This document shows, piece by piece, positions 7,287 to 18,500 of a stretch of DNA of 64,000 bases. Below the pieces are notes generated by a model, which was given only the letters and a program-made list of their open reading frames with translations, made no database searches and was not told the origin of the DNA. Source of the stretch: UBA9620 sp965220695 (GTDB lineage: Bacteria > Acidobacteriota > Vicinamibacteria > Vicinamibacterales > UBA8438). The stretch spans positions 4,216,001-4,280,000 of the forward strand of contig OZ244838.1 in the NCBI GenBank assembly GCA_965220695.1, read 5' to 3'. Each line of letters starts with the position of its first letter. The stretch's first letter is position 1. Both the position numbers and the translations under genes were made by a program.

Positions 7287-9047
7287 GTGCTCGATCCGCA
7301 CTTCCGCCGCGCGCTGACCTACCTGCGGCCCTACTGGGGGCGGCTGACGCTCGTACTGCTGCTCAGCCTCGCGTCGACCGGGTTCTCGCTGCTCATCCCG
7401 CTGCTCTCGCAGCGGCTCGTCGACGACGCCATCCTGGGCGCCGACCGGGACGCCCTGCGGCTGGTCGTGCTGGCATTCGTGGCGCTCACGGTGGTGGGCT
7501 TCGGGTTGAACGTCTGGAGCGGGCTGCGCTACACCCGGGTGTCGGCCGACATCCTGTTCGACATGCGGCTGGCGCTGTACCGCCATCTGCAGACGCTGTC
7601 GCCGCGCTTCTATGCACGGACCCGCTTCGGCGACATCATGTCGCGGCTGAACACCGACATCGGCGAGATTCAGCGGGTGGCGGCCGAGGTGGCGCTGGCC
7701 TGGGTGGGCAACGTGCTGTTTCTCGTGGGCTCGATCGCCATGCTCGCGTATCTGGACCTGCGGCTGTTTCTGCTGGGCATCGCCCTGTTGCCGGTCAGCC
7801 TCTGGGCGCTGGTGCACTACCGGCGCCGGCTCGAGGGGCGCGTGGCGACCCTGCGCGAGCGCAGCGCCGATATCGGGAGCTTCCTGATCGAGACGCTGCA
7901 GGGGGTCAAGCTGGTCGTCACGTCGAACGCCCAGGAGCGCGAGGTCGGCCGCTTCCGGGACAGGAACAACCGCTTCATCGACGCGTTGATGGCGATGCAG
8001 TGGACCACCTATCTGTCGGGCGGGTTGCCCGGGGCGGTGTTGTCGGGCTCGTCCGCCCTGGTGTTCTTCTACGGCGGCCTGCGGGTCATCGACGGCACGC
8101 TGACGCTGGGGACGCTGGTCGCCTTCATGGCCTATCAGCTCCGGCTGTTCGGACCGATCCAGGCGCTGATGGGGCTGTACGCCAGCCTGGCGACGGTGCG
8201 GGTGTCGCTGGGCCGGGTGCACGAGATTCTCGACGTGGCGCCGGAGGTGGTCGACCCCGTGCAGCCGGCCTCGATCGCCGCCGTGCGCGGCGAGGTGGAG
8301 CTTGACGGCGTCAGCTTCTCGTTCGAGCGCGGCACGCCGGTGCTCGAGCAGGTCAGTCTGCGGGTCGCGCCGGGCGAGTGCGTCGCCATCGTCGGACCGA
8401 GCGGCGGCGGCAAGAGCACCGTCGCCGATCTCGTGCTGCGGCTGCTGGACCCGGATACGGGCGTCGTCCGGCTGGATGGACACGACCTGCGCACGCTGCG
8501 GCTGCAGGACCTGCGGGCGCAGGTGGCGCTGGTCGACCAGGAGCCGTCGGTCTTCCATGCCTCGATCGCCGACAACATCCGCTATGCGCGCCCGGAGTCG
8601 TCGGACGCGGAGGTCGCCGCGGCGGCCCGCGCCGCCGGCCTGGACGACTTCGTCGCAACGCTGCCGGAGGGCTACGACACCACGGTGGGCGAACGCGGGG
8701 CCGCGTTCTCGGCGGGGGAACGCCAGCGGGTGGCGGTCGCCCGCGCGCTGCTCGCCGACCCGGCGGTGCTGGTGCTCGACGAGGCCACGGCGGCGCTCGA
8801 CCCGCGCTCGGAGCAGCGCGTGATCGACGGCTATGAAACGGTGATGCGCGGCCGCACGACGATTCTGATCACCCACCGCGCCGCCCTGGCCCGCCACGCC
8901 GACCGGGTGGTGGTGCTGGACGGCGCCCGCATCGTCGAAGAGGGGCCGCCGGCCCGGCTGGCGAGCGGCGGCGGTCTGTACGCCGAGCTGTTCGCCGGCG
9001 ACGAGGCGAATGTTGCGCCCGCCGTGTCCGCCCCGCCGCGGCGGTGA
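7287..9047 (+). CDS. ABC exporter, fused transmembrane and ATPase domains
   Basis: A 586-residue half-transporter of the MsbA/BmrA type, starting at GTG. Residues 1-300 hold six membrane segments. The ATPase domain has Walker A GPSGGGKST (about 370), the Q-loop near VDQEPSVF, an altered signature FSAGERQRVAVARALL (about 473, in place of LSGGQ), Walker B VLVLDEATAALD (about 494) and the H-loop ITHRAA. It would act as a homodimer in the inner membrane and export a lipid or hydrophobic molecule. Its ancestral upstream neighbour was the divergent halogenase-like gene, so export of a modified metabolite is plausible but unproven. Confidence 0.9.
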   Translation: MLDPHFRRALTYLRPYWGRLTLVLLLSLASTGFSLLIPLLSQRLVDDAILGADRDALRLVVLAFVALTVVGFGLNVWSGLRYTRVSADILFDMRLALYRHLQTLSPRFYARTRFGDIMSRLNTDIGEIQRVAAEVALAWVGNVLFLVGSIAMLAYLDLRLFLLGIALLPVSLWALVHYRRRLEGRVATLRERSADIGSFLIETLQGVKLVVTSNAQEREVGRFRDRNNRFIDALMAMQWTTYLSGGLPGAVLSGSSALVFFYGGLRVIDGTLTLGTLVAFMAYQLRLFGPIQALMGLYASLATVRVSLGRVHEILDVAPEVVDPVQPASIAAVRGEVELDGVSFSFERGTPVLEQVSLRVAPGECVAIVGPSGGGKSTVADLVLRLLDPDTGVVRLDGHDLRTLRLQDLRAQVALVDQEPSVFHASIADNIRYARPESSDAEVAAAARAAGLDDFVATLPEGYDTTVGERGAAFSAGERQRVAVARALLADPAVLVLDEATAALDPRSEQRVIDGYETVMRGRTTILITHRAALARHADRVVVLDGARIVEEGPPARLASGGGLYAELFAGDEANVAPAVSAPPRR

Positions 9048-9089
9048 GCGCCGCGCCGGCGGCACGGGCTGCTCGAGTGTCCGGGCGTC

Positions 9090-10328
9090 TCAGCGCCGGG
9101 TCTGAAACTGCTTGCTGAGCGCCAGGCCCTGGCCTTGATATGAAGACCCTATCTTGCCGCCATAGATCTTGTCCGGCCGGGTCATCAGCTTGCTGTACTG
9201 CAGCCGCCCGACCATCTGGCCGTCCTCGATGACGAACGGCACCTCGTGCGCGCGTACCTCCAGCACCGCCGGCGTGCCCTTCACCTCGCCGTTGACGCCA
9301 TACCCGAACCCGGGGTCGAAGAACCCGGCGTAGTGAATGCGGTACTCACCGATGGTCGGATCGAACGGCACCATCTCGGCGGCATAGTCCGGCGGCACGC
9401 TCACGCTCTCTTTGGACGCCAGAATGTAGAACTCGCCGGGGTCGAGGATGAGCTGCTTCGTCTCGTCCGTGCGAATGGCATCCCAGAACTCGGCCGGCGG
9501 GTAGTGGTTGATTCGGGCGAGGTCGATCAGCGGCGCGTTGCGCCGCGCCCGGTAGGCCGTTGGCCGGCTGTCGCGCGTGCTTTCCAGATCGACGGTGATC
9601 GTGAGTCCCCTGTCGATGTTCGCCGTGCCGGGATCGCCATCGCCGCTCCACACCAGCGTCTTGCCCTTATCGAGCCTCTTGACTGCTGTATCCGTCTCTG
9701 CCGGGACTTTTTTATTCAGGAACCGCAACTGGTTCAGCCGCATGCCGGCGCGAACCGCAATCGTGAACGTGCGCGGCACGATCTCCACAAAGAGGGGACC
9801 GGTGTAACCCTTAGGCACCCATTCGAACTCATGCGCATAGTCCGTGATCAGGCGGGTGAACACGTCGAGGCGGCCGGTGGTGCTCTTGGGATTGGCCTTG
9901 GCGCTGACCGTGCCGGGCAACGCCAGGCTCTCCATGAGCGGGACGATGAAGACGCAGCCCTTCTCCATGATGACCGGCTTGGACAGGTCAAGCTCGGCCA
10001 TCATGTGCGCCTCGATCCTCTTGGAGACCGTGCACCGCCGTCCGGGGAGGAAGCTCGCCCGTACTCGATAGGCGACCGGTCCGAGACGGAGGTCGAGACT
10101 GGCCGGCTGGACCTGCTCGGGCGTGATCGCCGACGTCGCGCTGACGCCGCCGGCCCTGATGAGCTCGCGGATGTCCTGTGAGGGGAAAATGCCGGCCTTC
10201 GGGGGCTGGGGTATCGCGAGGTCCTCGAAGAGCGGCGCCGGTTGCGCGGCCTGGCTAGGCAATCGTCCTCCGATTCCAGTGGGCGGGCGCCGGGCGCCTG
10301 ACGCCACTGCGTGCGAATCGACCTGCAT
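9090..10328 (-). CDS. dcd: 2'-deoxycytidine 5'-triphosphate deaminase, long form
   Basis: A 412-residue protein. It shows the Dcd/dUTPase-fold blocks ITPEQVQPASLDLRLG (about 80-95), VSAKANPKSTTGRLDVFTRL and a second half ending AGFFDPGFGYG, the typical deaminase/dUTPase beta-barrel motif. It converts dCTP to dUTP for dTMP synthesis. The two-domain layout matches the long COG0717 variant of 360-400 residues, not the 190-residue E. coli Dcd. The N-terminal 45 residues are weakly conserved and the true start may be later. It is transcribed divergently from the subtilase gene. Confidence 0.8.
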   Translation of the reverse strand: MQVDSHAVASGARRPPTGIGGRLPSQAAQPAPLFEDLAIPQPPKAGIFPSQDIRELIRAGGVSATSAITPEQVQPASLDLRLGPVAYRVRASFLPGRRCTVSKRIEAHMMAELDLSKPVIMEKGCVFIVPLMESLALPGTVSAKANPKSTTGRLDVFTRLITDYAHEFEWVPKGYTGPLFVEIVPRTFTIAVRAGMRLNQLRFLNKKVPAETDTAVKRLDKGKTLVWSGDGDPGTANIDRGLTITVDLESTRDSRPTAYRARRNAPLIDLARINHYPPAEFWDAIRTDETKQLILDPGEFYILASKESVSVPPDYAAEMVPFDPTIGEYRIHYAGFFDPGFGYGVNGEVKGTPAVLEVRAHEVPFVIEDGQMVGRLQYSKLMTRPDKIYGGKIGSSYQGQGLALSKQFQTRR

Positions 10329-10483
10329 CCGCCGCTGTCGTGCGCGCGGCCCGCATGCCGTCCTCTGCGGTCATTTCGCCACGCGTGACGGTGTCGAACG
10401 TTGGCGGATGTTCGGGTGGCATGGTACAAGAAGCGGGCCTCGGCGCCGCGGGGCGAGGCGGCGGGCGCGCGAGTGCGCATCTT

Positions 10484-10530
10484 AGCAGACCGTGGTAACA
10501 CGCCGCATCGCACCGGGACCGGCGCGCCGG
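10484..10530 (+). repeat. Dispersed repeat, degenerate half-copy
   Basis: AGCAGACCGTGGTAACACGC followed by CGCATCGCACCGGGACC resembles the half-element at 59905-59950 with several changes. It lies in the region upstream of the subtilase gene. It is less certain than the other copies. Confidence 0.4.
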
Positions 10531-10598
10531 CCGGCTGGGACGGCGTGACGAGGGAGCATGTCGGGCACCGGACATCCGGGCCAAACGAGCACGCGGAG

Positions 10599-11324
10599 AT
10601 GACAACCAGGCCGGTGCGGGTGGCGGTCATCGACAGCGGCGTGAATGCGGCGCATCCGCATATCGGTGGGGTGTGCGGGGGCATCGCGATCGCCGCCGGC
10701 GGGCCGCCGGCGGGCGAGACCTCGGCGGACAGCTACCTCGACCGAATTGGGCACGGCACCGCGGTCGCGGCCGCCATCCGCGAGCGCGCGCCCGGGGCGG
10801 ATCTGCTGGCCGTGAAGGTATTCCATCACCAGCTCTCCGCGCCCATCGACTCGCTCGTCGCCGGCATCGACTGGGCCATCAGCGCCCGGGCCGACCTGAT
10901 CAACCTGAGCCTCGGCACGGCGAACCCGCAACACGCCGGCGTGCTGCGGGCCGTTGTGGCGCGGTCGGCCGCCGCGGGTGCGCTGCTCGTCGCCGCCGGC
11001 GCCCATGCGGGGGTCGACTATCTGCCGGGCAGTCTGCCGGGGGTGGTGCGGGTCGAGCTTGACTGGGACTGTCCGCGGCTGGCGGTCAGGGTTGCGTCGG
11101 ACGCCGCCGGCGCCGCCGTCTGCCGCGCCGCCGGGTATCCGAGACCGCTGCCCGGTGTGCCGCCGGAGCGCAATCTCAAGGGCATCAGCTTCGCGGTGGC
11201 GAACGTGACCGGGGCGCTGGCGCGGGAACTGGCGGCCGGATCCGGCCCGACATGCGCACAGGCGGTCGATCTGCTCCGCCGCGCCGGCCCCGCAGCGGCG
11301 GGGGAATCGACCAAACGTCGCTAG
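10599..11324 (+). CDS. Compact S8 (subtilisin-like) serine peptidase, atypical
   Basis: A 241-residue protein from ATG 10599; the open frame reaches further upstream, but homology starts here (VRVAVIDSGVNAAHP). The triad is visible: D12 (VIDSGV), H52 (RIGHGTAVA) and S197 (GISFAVANVTG). The usual oxyanion Asn of the AAGN motif is absent (LLVAAGAHAGVDYLPG), and the Ser motif is divergent from GTSMAAPHVAG. It has no signal peptide or prodomain, so a cytoplasmic processing role is likely, as for small subtilases of peptide-maturation clusters. It overlaps the convergent lipase gene by four bases at the stop codons (CTAG). Confidence 0.65.
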   Translation: MTTRPVRVAVIDSGVNAAHPHIGGVCGGIAIAAGGPPAGETSADSYLDRIGHGTAVAAAIRERAPGADLLAVKVFHHQLSAPIDSLVAGIDWAISARADLINLSLGTANPQHAGVLRAVVARSAAAGALLVAAGAHAGVDYLPGSLPGVVRVELDWDCPRLAVRVASDAAGAAVCRAAGYPRPLPGVPPERNLKGISFAVANVTGALARELAAGSGPTCAQAVDLLRRAGPAAAGESTKRR

Positions 11325-12565
11325 TCTGCCGGCGCCGCGTTGCGCGTGTTCGCGAGATGGGCCAGTTTGCGGCGGTAGATGTTCATGTTGTGGCTCTCGA
11401 GCGGCACGAACATGCTCGTGGCCACATGCCGCCACATCCACACCACTCTGTCCATTGCCGCTGGATTCGTGAGCAGGCGCACGTCCGCGAACCGGCCTTC
11501 ACCGACGTCGCTCAGATACCGCACGTCGCCGACGTGCCTGTAGCCGTTCAGCTTGTCCAGGGATGCCTCGATCCGATCACACACGGACGACACCGCGGGA
11601 AGGAATCCGGTGAGCCACGACAGCCCCTTGGCGACGCCGGTCAGCACCGACATGAAGGCGCCCGGGGGAACTCTCGGGACCACGTCGCTGGAGTTGACGA
11701 CCCGGTACACCGGGGTCTTGAGGCCGAGGAAGTACTCGTAGTTGCCGACCCTGGGCGCGCCGAACGTGTAGCAGGCGCCGTTCACATTGGGCGCCACCAG
11801 CCTGGTGGCCAGCAGGGCGAGGGCGCCGCCCAGCGAATGACCGGTGATGAACAGGGGCAGCGGTCGGCCGTCGGCCTGCGCCTCCGGGCGGCCGAGAATC
11901 TCTTCGACGACCTGCTGCGCCGTCCTGCCTTCGTCGTCCGTGCGCCGTGTGAATGCCTCCAGGAATCCCGTGTGGACCCGGGTTTGGCCCGCGAGCGTGG
12001 GTGCGCAGCGCGCGTCGGTCAGCCAGTCGGAGACCTTCTTTTCCGTGCCCCGGAAGGCGAGCACCAGATAGGGCGGCTCGTTGTCGGCGATCCGCTTGCA
12101 GACGAAGCCCTGGGTGTCGCTGACGTTGATGACGTCCAGCAGCGCGAACCCGGAGTTGCGGAGGATCGTGGTCAGGGAGGTCAGGCTCAAGCGGCGTTTG
12201 CTCACCACATCCGCTGCAAACTGGTCCAGCACCGCGCGAATGGTGGCATCCGTCGTCGACTCCAACGACAGCACGCGTTCCACGGCGCCGGTGACGACAT
12301 CGCTCTGGCCTTCGAACTGATAGTAGGCCAGGTCGGACATCTCGGCGAGCACGTACGCCATCCGATCGCTGTACGCCGGTCTGACCAGCGGCGGCGACAG
12401 GAGCCTGGTGTCCGTGAAGTAGCGCCCGATCTCGGGTGTCGACGACTTCGGCCGGCGGCGGTAGGCGTGGATGGCGGTGCCGACGACCGGCCCGGCGACA
12501 GCGACGATGTAGGGCCAGTAGGCGCCGGCGAACTCCAGGACGGCGGTCACGACGTCGGCAGCCAT
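11321..12565 (-). CDS. Class 3 lipase-family alpha/beta hydrolase
   Basis: A 414-residue protein with start at 12565, just 4 bases beyond the stop of the autotransporter gene. It has an N-terminal hydrophobic helix (GAYWPYIVAVAGPVVGTAI) that probably anchors it in the membrane. The lipase core has YLVLAFRGTEKK, HTGFLEAF and the nucleophile elbow FITGHSLGGALALLA, followed by TFGAPRVGNYEY with the acid Asp later (NSSDVVPRVPP). These are hallmarks of the triacylglycerol lipase class 3 family (Ser-Asp-His). The substrate is unknown. Downstream it converges with the subtilase gene. Confidence 0.85.
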   Translation of the reverse strand: MAADVVTAVLEFAGAYWPYIVAVAGPVVGTAIHAYRRRPKSSTPEIGRYFTDTRLLSPPLVRPAYSDRMAYVLAEMSDLAYYQFEGQSDVVTGAVERVLSLESTTDATIRAVLDQFAADVVSKRRLSLTSLTTILRNSGFALLDVINVSDTQGFVCKRIADNEPPYLVLAFRGTEKKVSDWLTDARCAPTLAGQTRVHTGFLEAFTRRTDDEGRTAQQVVEEILGRPEAQADGRPLPLFITGHSLGGALALLATRLVAPNVNGACYTFGAPRVGNYEYFLGLKTPVYRVVNSSDVVPRVPPGAFMSVLTGVAKGLSWLTGFLPAVSSVCDRIEASLDKLNGYRHVGDVRYLSDVGEGRFADVRLLTNPAAMDRVVWMWRHVATSMFVPLESHNMNIYRRKLAHLANTRNAAPAD

Positions 12566-12569
12566 GTCG

Positions 12570-15500
12570 TCAGAACGACAGCCGGCCGAGCACGTCGATG
12601 CGGTTGTCCGCATCGAAGCCCGGGAAGTTCTGGCGCGCCGCGGACACTTCCATGTCGAGCGCCTCGAGCGCCCGTTCGGCCAGGTTCAGGCGGATGCCTG
12701 ACCGCGCGCTCTGGCCCGCTCCCACATCGAACTCGCCGAACGCGGTCAGCAGGCCGCCCAGACGGGGCGCCGCGATGCCGTAGCCCACGGTCCCGTCGAT
12801 CGCCGACTGCCGGGCCGGCACGCCGTACAACGTGCGCTGCAACGCCTGGTCGCGCCAGAGCGCCTCGACGCCGCCCCCCTGCGCGCCGGCGCCCCAGCGG
12901 GGCGACAGCGCGAGCGAGAGACCCAGGCCCTCCGGTGACTCGGCGTAGCGCGCCGTCACGCTCGCGCCGTGCTCCCGATAGCCGTCCGCGGAATGCAGCG
13001 CCATCGTCCGGGCGAGCGCCTCGATCGCCCAGCCCGATGGCAATCCGTATCGCACGCCGCCCGCCACCTCGATGCCCGCGCCGGTCTGCCCGGCGCCGCC
13101 GTCGACGCGCCCGCTGGCCTGGACGAAGGGACGCACCTGGCGTCCCGCATATTCGGCCTCCACGCCCGCGCGCACCTGCTGCACGGAGAGCCGCCGCCGC
13201 GCCAGCGGCCCCGCCGTGCCCTGTGTCTTCAGGTGCACGATTCCGAGGTCGCCCACCGTCGAGACCCGCAGGCCGTCGCCCCGCACGAGACCGCGCCGCC
13301 AGCCGGCCGTCCCCAGCAACAGCCGGTAACTGGCGGACGTCGACGCCGCCGCGCCGGTGCGGGTGTGCCTGGCGTTGCCGACGCCGCCGCCGAACGCGCC
13401 CCAGACCTCGTCGCCCGCGGCCGATGTCCAGCGCACATAGGGATACAGGCTGTTCAGGCTCGTGTGCAGGCTGCCCTCGCCGCTGCCGCGCTCGCTGGCG
13501 AAGGCGTAGTCTCCGCTGGCGCGGGTCAGCGCGACGGTCACCCCGCCGGTCCAGGCATCGGACACCCTGCCGTCAACGCCCAGATAGACACTCTTCACGG
13601 CGCCGTCATACCGCCCGGCCTCCGGCGTGCCGCGGAACCACTGCATGTCGGTCGAACCCCACAACGCCCCAGTCGGCGCCACTGCCTCGCCGTCCGCCTG
13701 GGCGGCCGCACCGCCGCCGCCGAGCGGCAGCACGAAGTCGTTCCCCCACAGGAGCGGGTCGAGCCGCGACGTCCCCGCACGGCCGCCACCGCCGCCAGCC
13801 GCCGGCGCACCCGGCGGCGCGCCGCGCGAGACGCCGGCCGGCCCGGGCAGACCGCCCGCGCCGAAGACCGAGCCCGCGGTCAGCCCGCCGGCGTCTGCCC
13901 CGGCGCCGCCACGGAACGTGGATAACCCGAGCGCCGCGCCGGCCGCCGACCGCGCCGCGGCGCCGGGTGTCCGGCCCGGCGCCGATCTGAACCGGCCGGT
14001 GATGGCGCCCCTGACGCTGGCGAGCGTATTCCTGCCCATCGCCGCCAGGATGTCGTCTATCAGCTCGAGCTCCGCCGCGTCGGCCGTCACCGTCACGGTG
14101 AACGTCTGCGCCGCCTCGCCCGCGCTGTTCCGCGCCGCCACCGTCACCGTCACGACGCCTTCGACGACCGGCGTCACCGTGACCACGCCGACCCCGGCGG
14201 CCGCCCGCGCCACGGCGGGACCGGACGATTCCGCCGCATACATCAGACTCGTGCCACCGAAGGCGCCGGTCAGGTCCACCTCGTGCGGCGGCTGCCCCAC
14301 GACCAGCGTCAGGTCGTCGAGACGTCGCAACACCGACGGCGCCACGTCCAGCACCGTCACCCCGAACGTCTGCGTCGCCTCGCCCGCGCTGTTGCGGGCC
14401 GTCACCGTCACCGTCGCCGTACCCACGCTCGCCGGCGTCAGCGTCACCACGGCACCTGTGACAGTCACCGTCACGGACCGGTCGGACGATACCGCCGCAA
14501 ACGTCAGATTCGTGCCCGTGAAGGCGCCCGCGACCTCCACGTCGTGCGGCGGCTGTTCCACCAGAAGCGTCACGTCGTCAAGACGTCCTACGGCCGCCGG
14601 CGCCACGTCCAGCACCGTCACCCCGAACGTCTGCGTCGCCTCGCCCGCGCTGTTGCGGGCCGTCACCGTCACCGTCGCCGTGCCCACGCTCGCCGGCGTC
14701 AGCGTTACCACGGCACCCGTGACAGTCACCGTCACGGACGGGTCGGACGATACCGCCGCAAACGTCAGATTCGTGCCCGTGAAGGCGCCCGCGACCTCCA
14801 CGTCGTGCGGCGGCTGGTCCGCCAGCAGCGTCACGTCGTCAAGACGTCCCACGGCCGCCGGCGCCGCGTCCCTTACTGTCACCTCGAACGTCTGCGTCGC
14901 CTCGCCCGCGTCGTTTCGCGCCGTGACCGTGACGGTCGCCGTCCCCACCGCCACAGGCGTCACCGTCACCACCGACCCCGAGATCGCCACGGCCGCCAGG
15001 CCCGGCTCGGACGATTCCGCCGCATAGGTCAGGTCCACACCCGCAAAAGCGTCCGCGACTTCCACCTCGTGCGGCGGCTGCCCCAGCACCAGCTCCAGGT
15101 CGTCGAGACTCCCCACGCCCCTCGGCTTCGAGTCCCGTACGGTCACGGTGAACGTCTGCGTGGCCTGCCCCACACTGTTCGATGCCGTCACCGTCACGGT
15201 CGCCGTGCCCACCGCCACCGCCGTCACCGTCACCACCGTCCCCGAGATCTCCACGGACGCCATACCCGGCTCGGACGATTCCGCCGCATAGGTCAGGTCC
15301 ACGCCCGCAAAAGCGTCCGCAACTTCCACCTCGTGCGGCGGCTGCCCCAGCAGCAGCTCCAGGTCGTCGAGACTGCCCACCGCGCGCGGGGCCTCCAGGC
15401 TCCGCACCGTCACCTCGAACTCCTGCGTGGCCTGCCCCACCCTGTTCGATGCCGTCACCGTCACCGTCGTCGTGCCCACCGCCACCGCCGTCACCGTCAC

Positions 15501-18500
15501 CACCGTCCCCGAGATCTCCACGGACGCCATACCCGGGTTGGCGGATTCCGCCGCATAGGTCAACAGCTCGCCCGCGAAGGCGTCCGCGACCTCCACCTCG
15601 CGCGGCGGCTGTCCCAGCAGCAGCTCCAGGTCGTCGAGACTCCCCACCGCGCTCGGCGCGATCGGGTTGCGCACCGTCACCTCGAACGTCTGCGTCGCCC
15701 GCCCCGCCCTGTTCGATGCCGTCACCGTCACCGTTGTCGTGCCCACCGCCACCGCCGTCACCGTCACCACCGTCCCCGAGATCTCCACGGTCGCGAAGCC
15801 CGGCTCGGACGATTCCGCGTCATAGGACAGGAACTCGCCCTCGAAGGCGTCCTCGATCTCCACCTTGCGCGGCGGTTGCCCCAGTATCAGCTCCAGGTCG
15901 TCGAGACTCCCCACCGCGCTCGGCGCGATCGGGTTGCGCACCGTCACCTCGAACGTCTGCGTCGCCTGCCCCACGCTGTTCGACGCCGTCACCGTCACCG
16001 TTGTCGTGCCCACCGCCACCGCCGTCACCGTCACCACCGTCCCCGAGATCTCCACGGTCGCGAAGCCCGGGTTGGAGGAATCTGCCGCATGTGTCAGGAA
16101 TTCGCCCTCGAAGGCGTTCGCGACCCCCACCGTGTGCGGCGGTTGCCCCAGCACCAGCGTGACGTCGTCGAGATTCCCCACCGCCCTCGGAGCGTTGGGG
16201 TTGCGCACCGTCACCTCGAACGTCTGTGTCGCCTGACCGCCGTCGTTTTGCGCCGTTACCGTCACCGTCGTCATGCCCAATGACGCCGGCGTCACCGTCA
16301 CCACCGACCCCGCCACCGTCACCGGCGCCACGCCCGGATTCGACGATGCCGCCGTGAATTCCAGGAACCGGCCCGCGAAGGCATTCCCGACCCGCACCAG
16401 GTGCGGCGGCTGTCCCAGCACCAGATCCAGGTCGTCGAGACTGCCTACCGGCCTCGGCGCCCCCGGATTCCGCACCGTCACGTCGAACGTCTGGGTCGCC
16501 TGCCCCGCGCTGTTCGCCGCCGTCACCGTCACCGTTGTCATGCCCACCGACACCGGCGTCACCGCCACCACCGACCCCGAGACCGCCACCGACGCCACGC
16601 CCGGATTCAACGAGACCGCCGTGAAGTCCAGGTATTGGCCCGTGAAGGCGCGCGCGACCTCCACCGCGTGCGGCGGCTCTCCCAGCTCCAGATCCAGGTC
16701 GTCGAGACTCCCCACCGCCTGCGGAGCGTCCGGATTTCGCACCGTCACCTCGAACGTCTGCTCCGCCTGTCCCCCACTGTTCGTCGCCGTCACCGTCACC
16801 GTTGTCATGCCCACCGACACCGGCGTCACCGTCACCACCGACCCCGTCACCACCACCGACGCCACGCCCGGGCTCGACGATGCCGCTGTAAATTCCAGGT
16901 AGTCGCCCGTGAAGGCGCGCGCGACCTGCACCGGGTGCGGCGGCTGTCCCAGCACCAACTCCAGGTCGTCGAGACTCCCCACCGTGCCCGGCGCCCCCGG
17001 GTTGCGCACCGTCACGTCGAACGTTTGCGTCGCGGTGCCCGCGCCGTTCGTCGCCGTCACCGTCACCGTCGCCGCGCCCGCCGACACCGGCGTCACACTG
17101 ACCACCGACCCCGACACCGTCACCGACGCCCTGCCCGGGCTCGACGAGACCGCCGTGAATTGCAGGAAGTCGCCCGAGAAGGCGCGCGCGACTTCCACAT
17201 CGTGCGGCGGCTCCCCCACCTCCAGCTCCAGGTCGTCGAGACTCCCCACCGCCTGCGGGGCCCCGGGATTCCGCACCGTCACGTCGAACGTCTGCATCGC
17301 GGTGCCCGCGCTGTTCCGCGCGATCACCGTCACCGTCGTTTCGCCCGCCGAAACCGCCGTCACCGTCACCACCGAGTCCGACACCGTCACCGACGCCCTG
17401 CCCGGGCTCGACGAGACCGCCGTGAATTGCAGGTATTCCCCCGTGAAGGCATCCTCGACCTCCACATCGTGCGGCGGCTCCCCCACCTCCAGCTCCAGGT
17501 CGTCGAGACTCCCCACCGCCTGCGGGGCCTCCGGATTCCGCACCGTCACATCGAACGTCTGCGTCGCGGCGCCCGCGCTGTTCGTCGCCGTCACCGTCAC
17601 CGTCGTCATGCCCACCGACACCGGCGTCACCGTCACCACCGACCCCGACACCGTCTCCGACGCCCTGCCCGGGTTCGACGAGACCGCCGTGAACACCAGC
17701 GCTTCGCCCGTGAAGACGTTCGCGACCTCCACATCGTGCGGCGGCTGCCCCAGCACCAGCGTGATGTCGTCGAGACTCCCCACCGCCTGCGGAGCGTTCG
17801 GATTCCGCACGTCCACGTCGAACGTCTGCGTCGCGGTGCCCAGCTCGTTCTGCGCCGTGACCGTCACCGTCGTCATGCCCACCGACAACGGCCTCACACT
17901 CACTACCGACCCCGACGTCGTCACCACGGCCACGCCCGGGGTCGACGATGCCGCCGTATAGGTCAGGTCATCGCCCGCGAAGGCGTCCGCGACCTCCACC
18001 GGGTGCGCCGGTTGCCCGACCAGCAACTCCAGGTCGTCGAGACTGCCCACCGCGCTCGGGGCCGCCCGCTCGCGCACCGTCACCTTGAACGTCTGGTCCG
18101 CGTCGCCGCCGCCGTTCAGCGCCGTCACCGTCACGGTCGTCATCCCGACCGCGATCGGCGTCACCGTCACCACCGACCCCGACGTCGAGACCGTCGCCAC
18201 GCCCGGGTTCGACGAGACCGCCGAATACATCAGCAGATCGCCCGAGAACGCGTCCTCGACCTCCACCGGGTGCGGCGTCTGTCCCTTCACCAGGGTCACG
18301 TCGTCGAGACGCCCCACCCGCCGCGGGGCGTCCAGGCGCGGGTTCCGCACCGTCACCGCGAACTCTTGCTCTGCGCTGTTGGCGCTGTTGCTCGCGGTCA
18401 CCGTCACGGTTGTCATCCCGGGTGCGACAGGCGTCACCGTCACCACCGACCCGGAGACCGAGACCGTCGCCGCGGCCATGTTCGACGACACCGCCGTATA

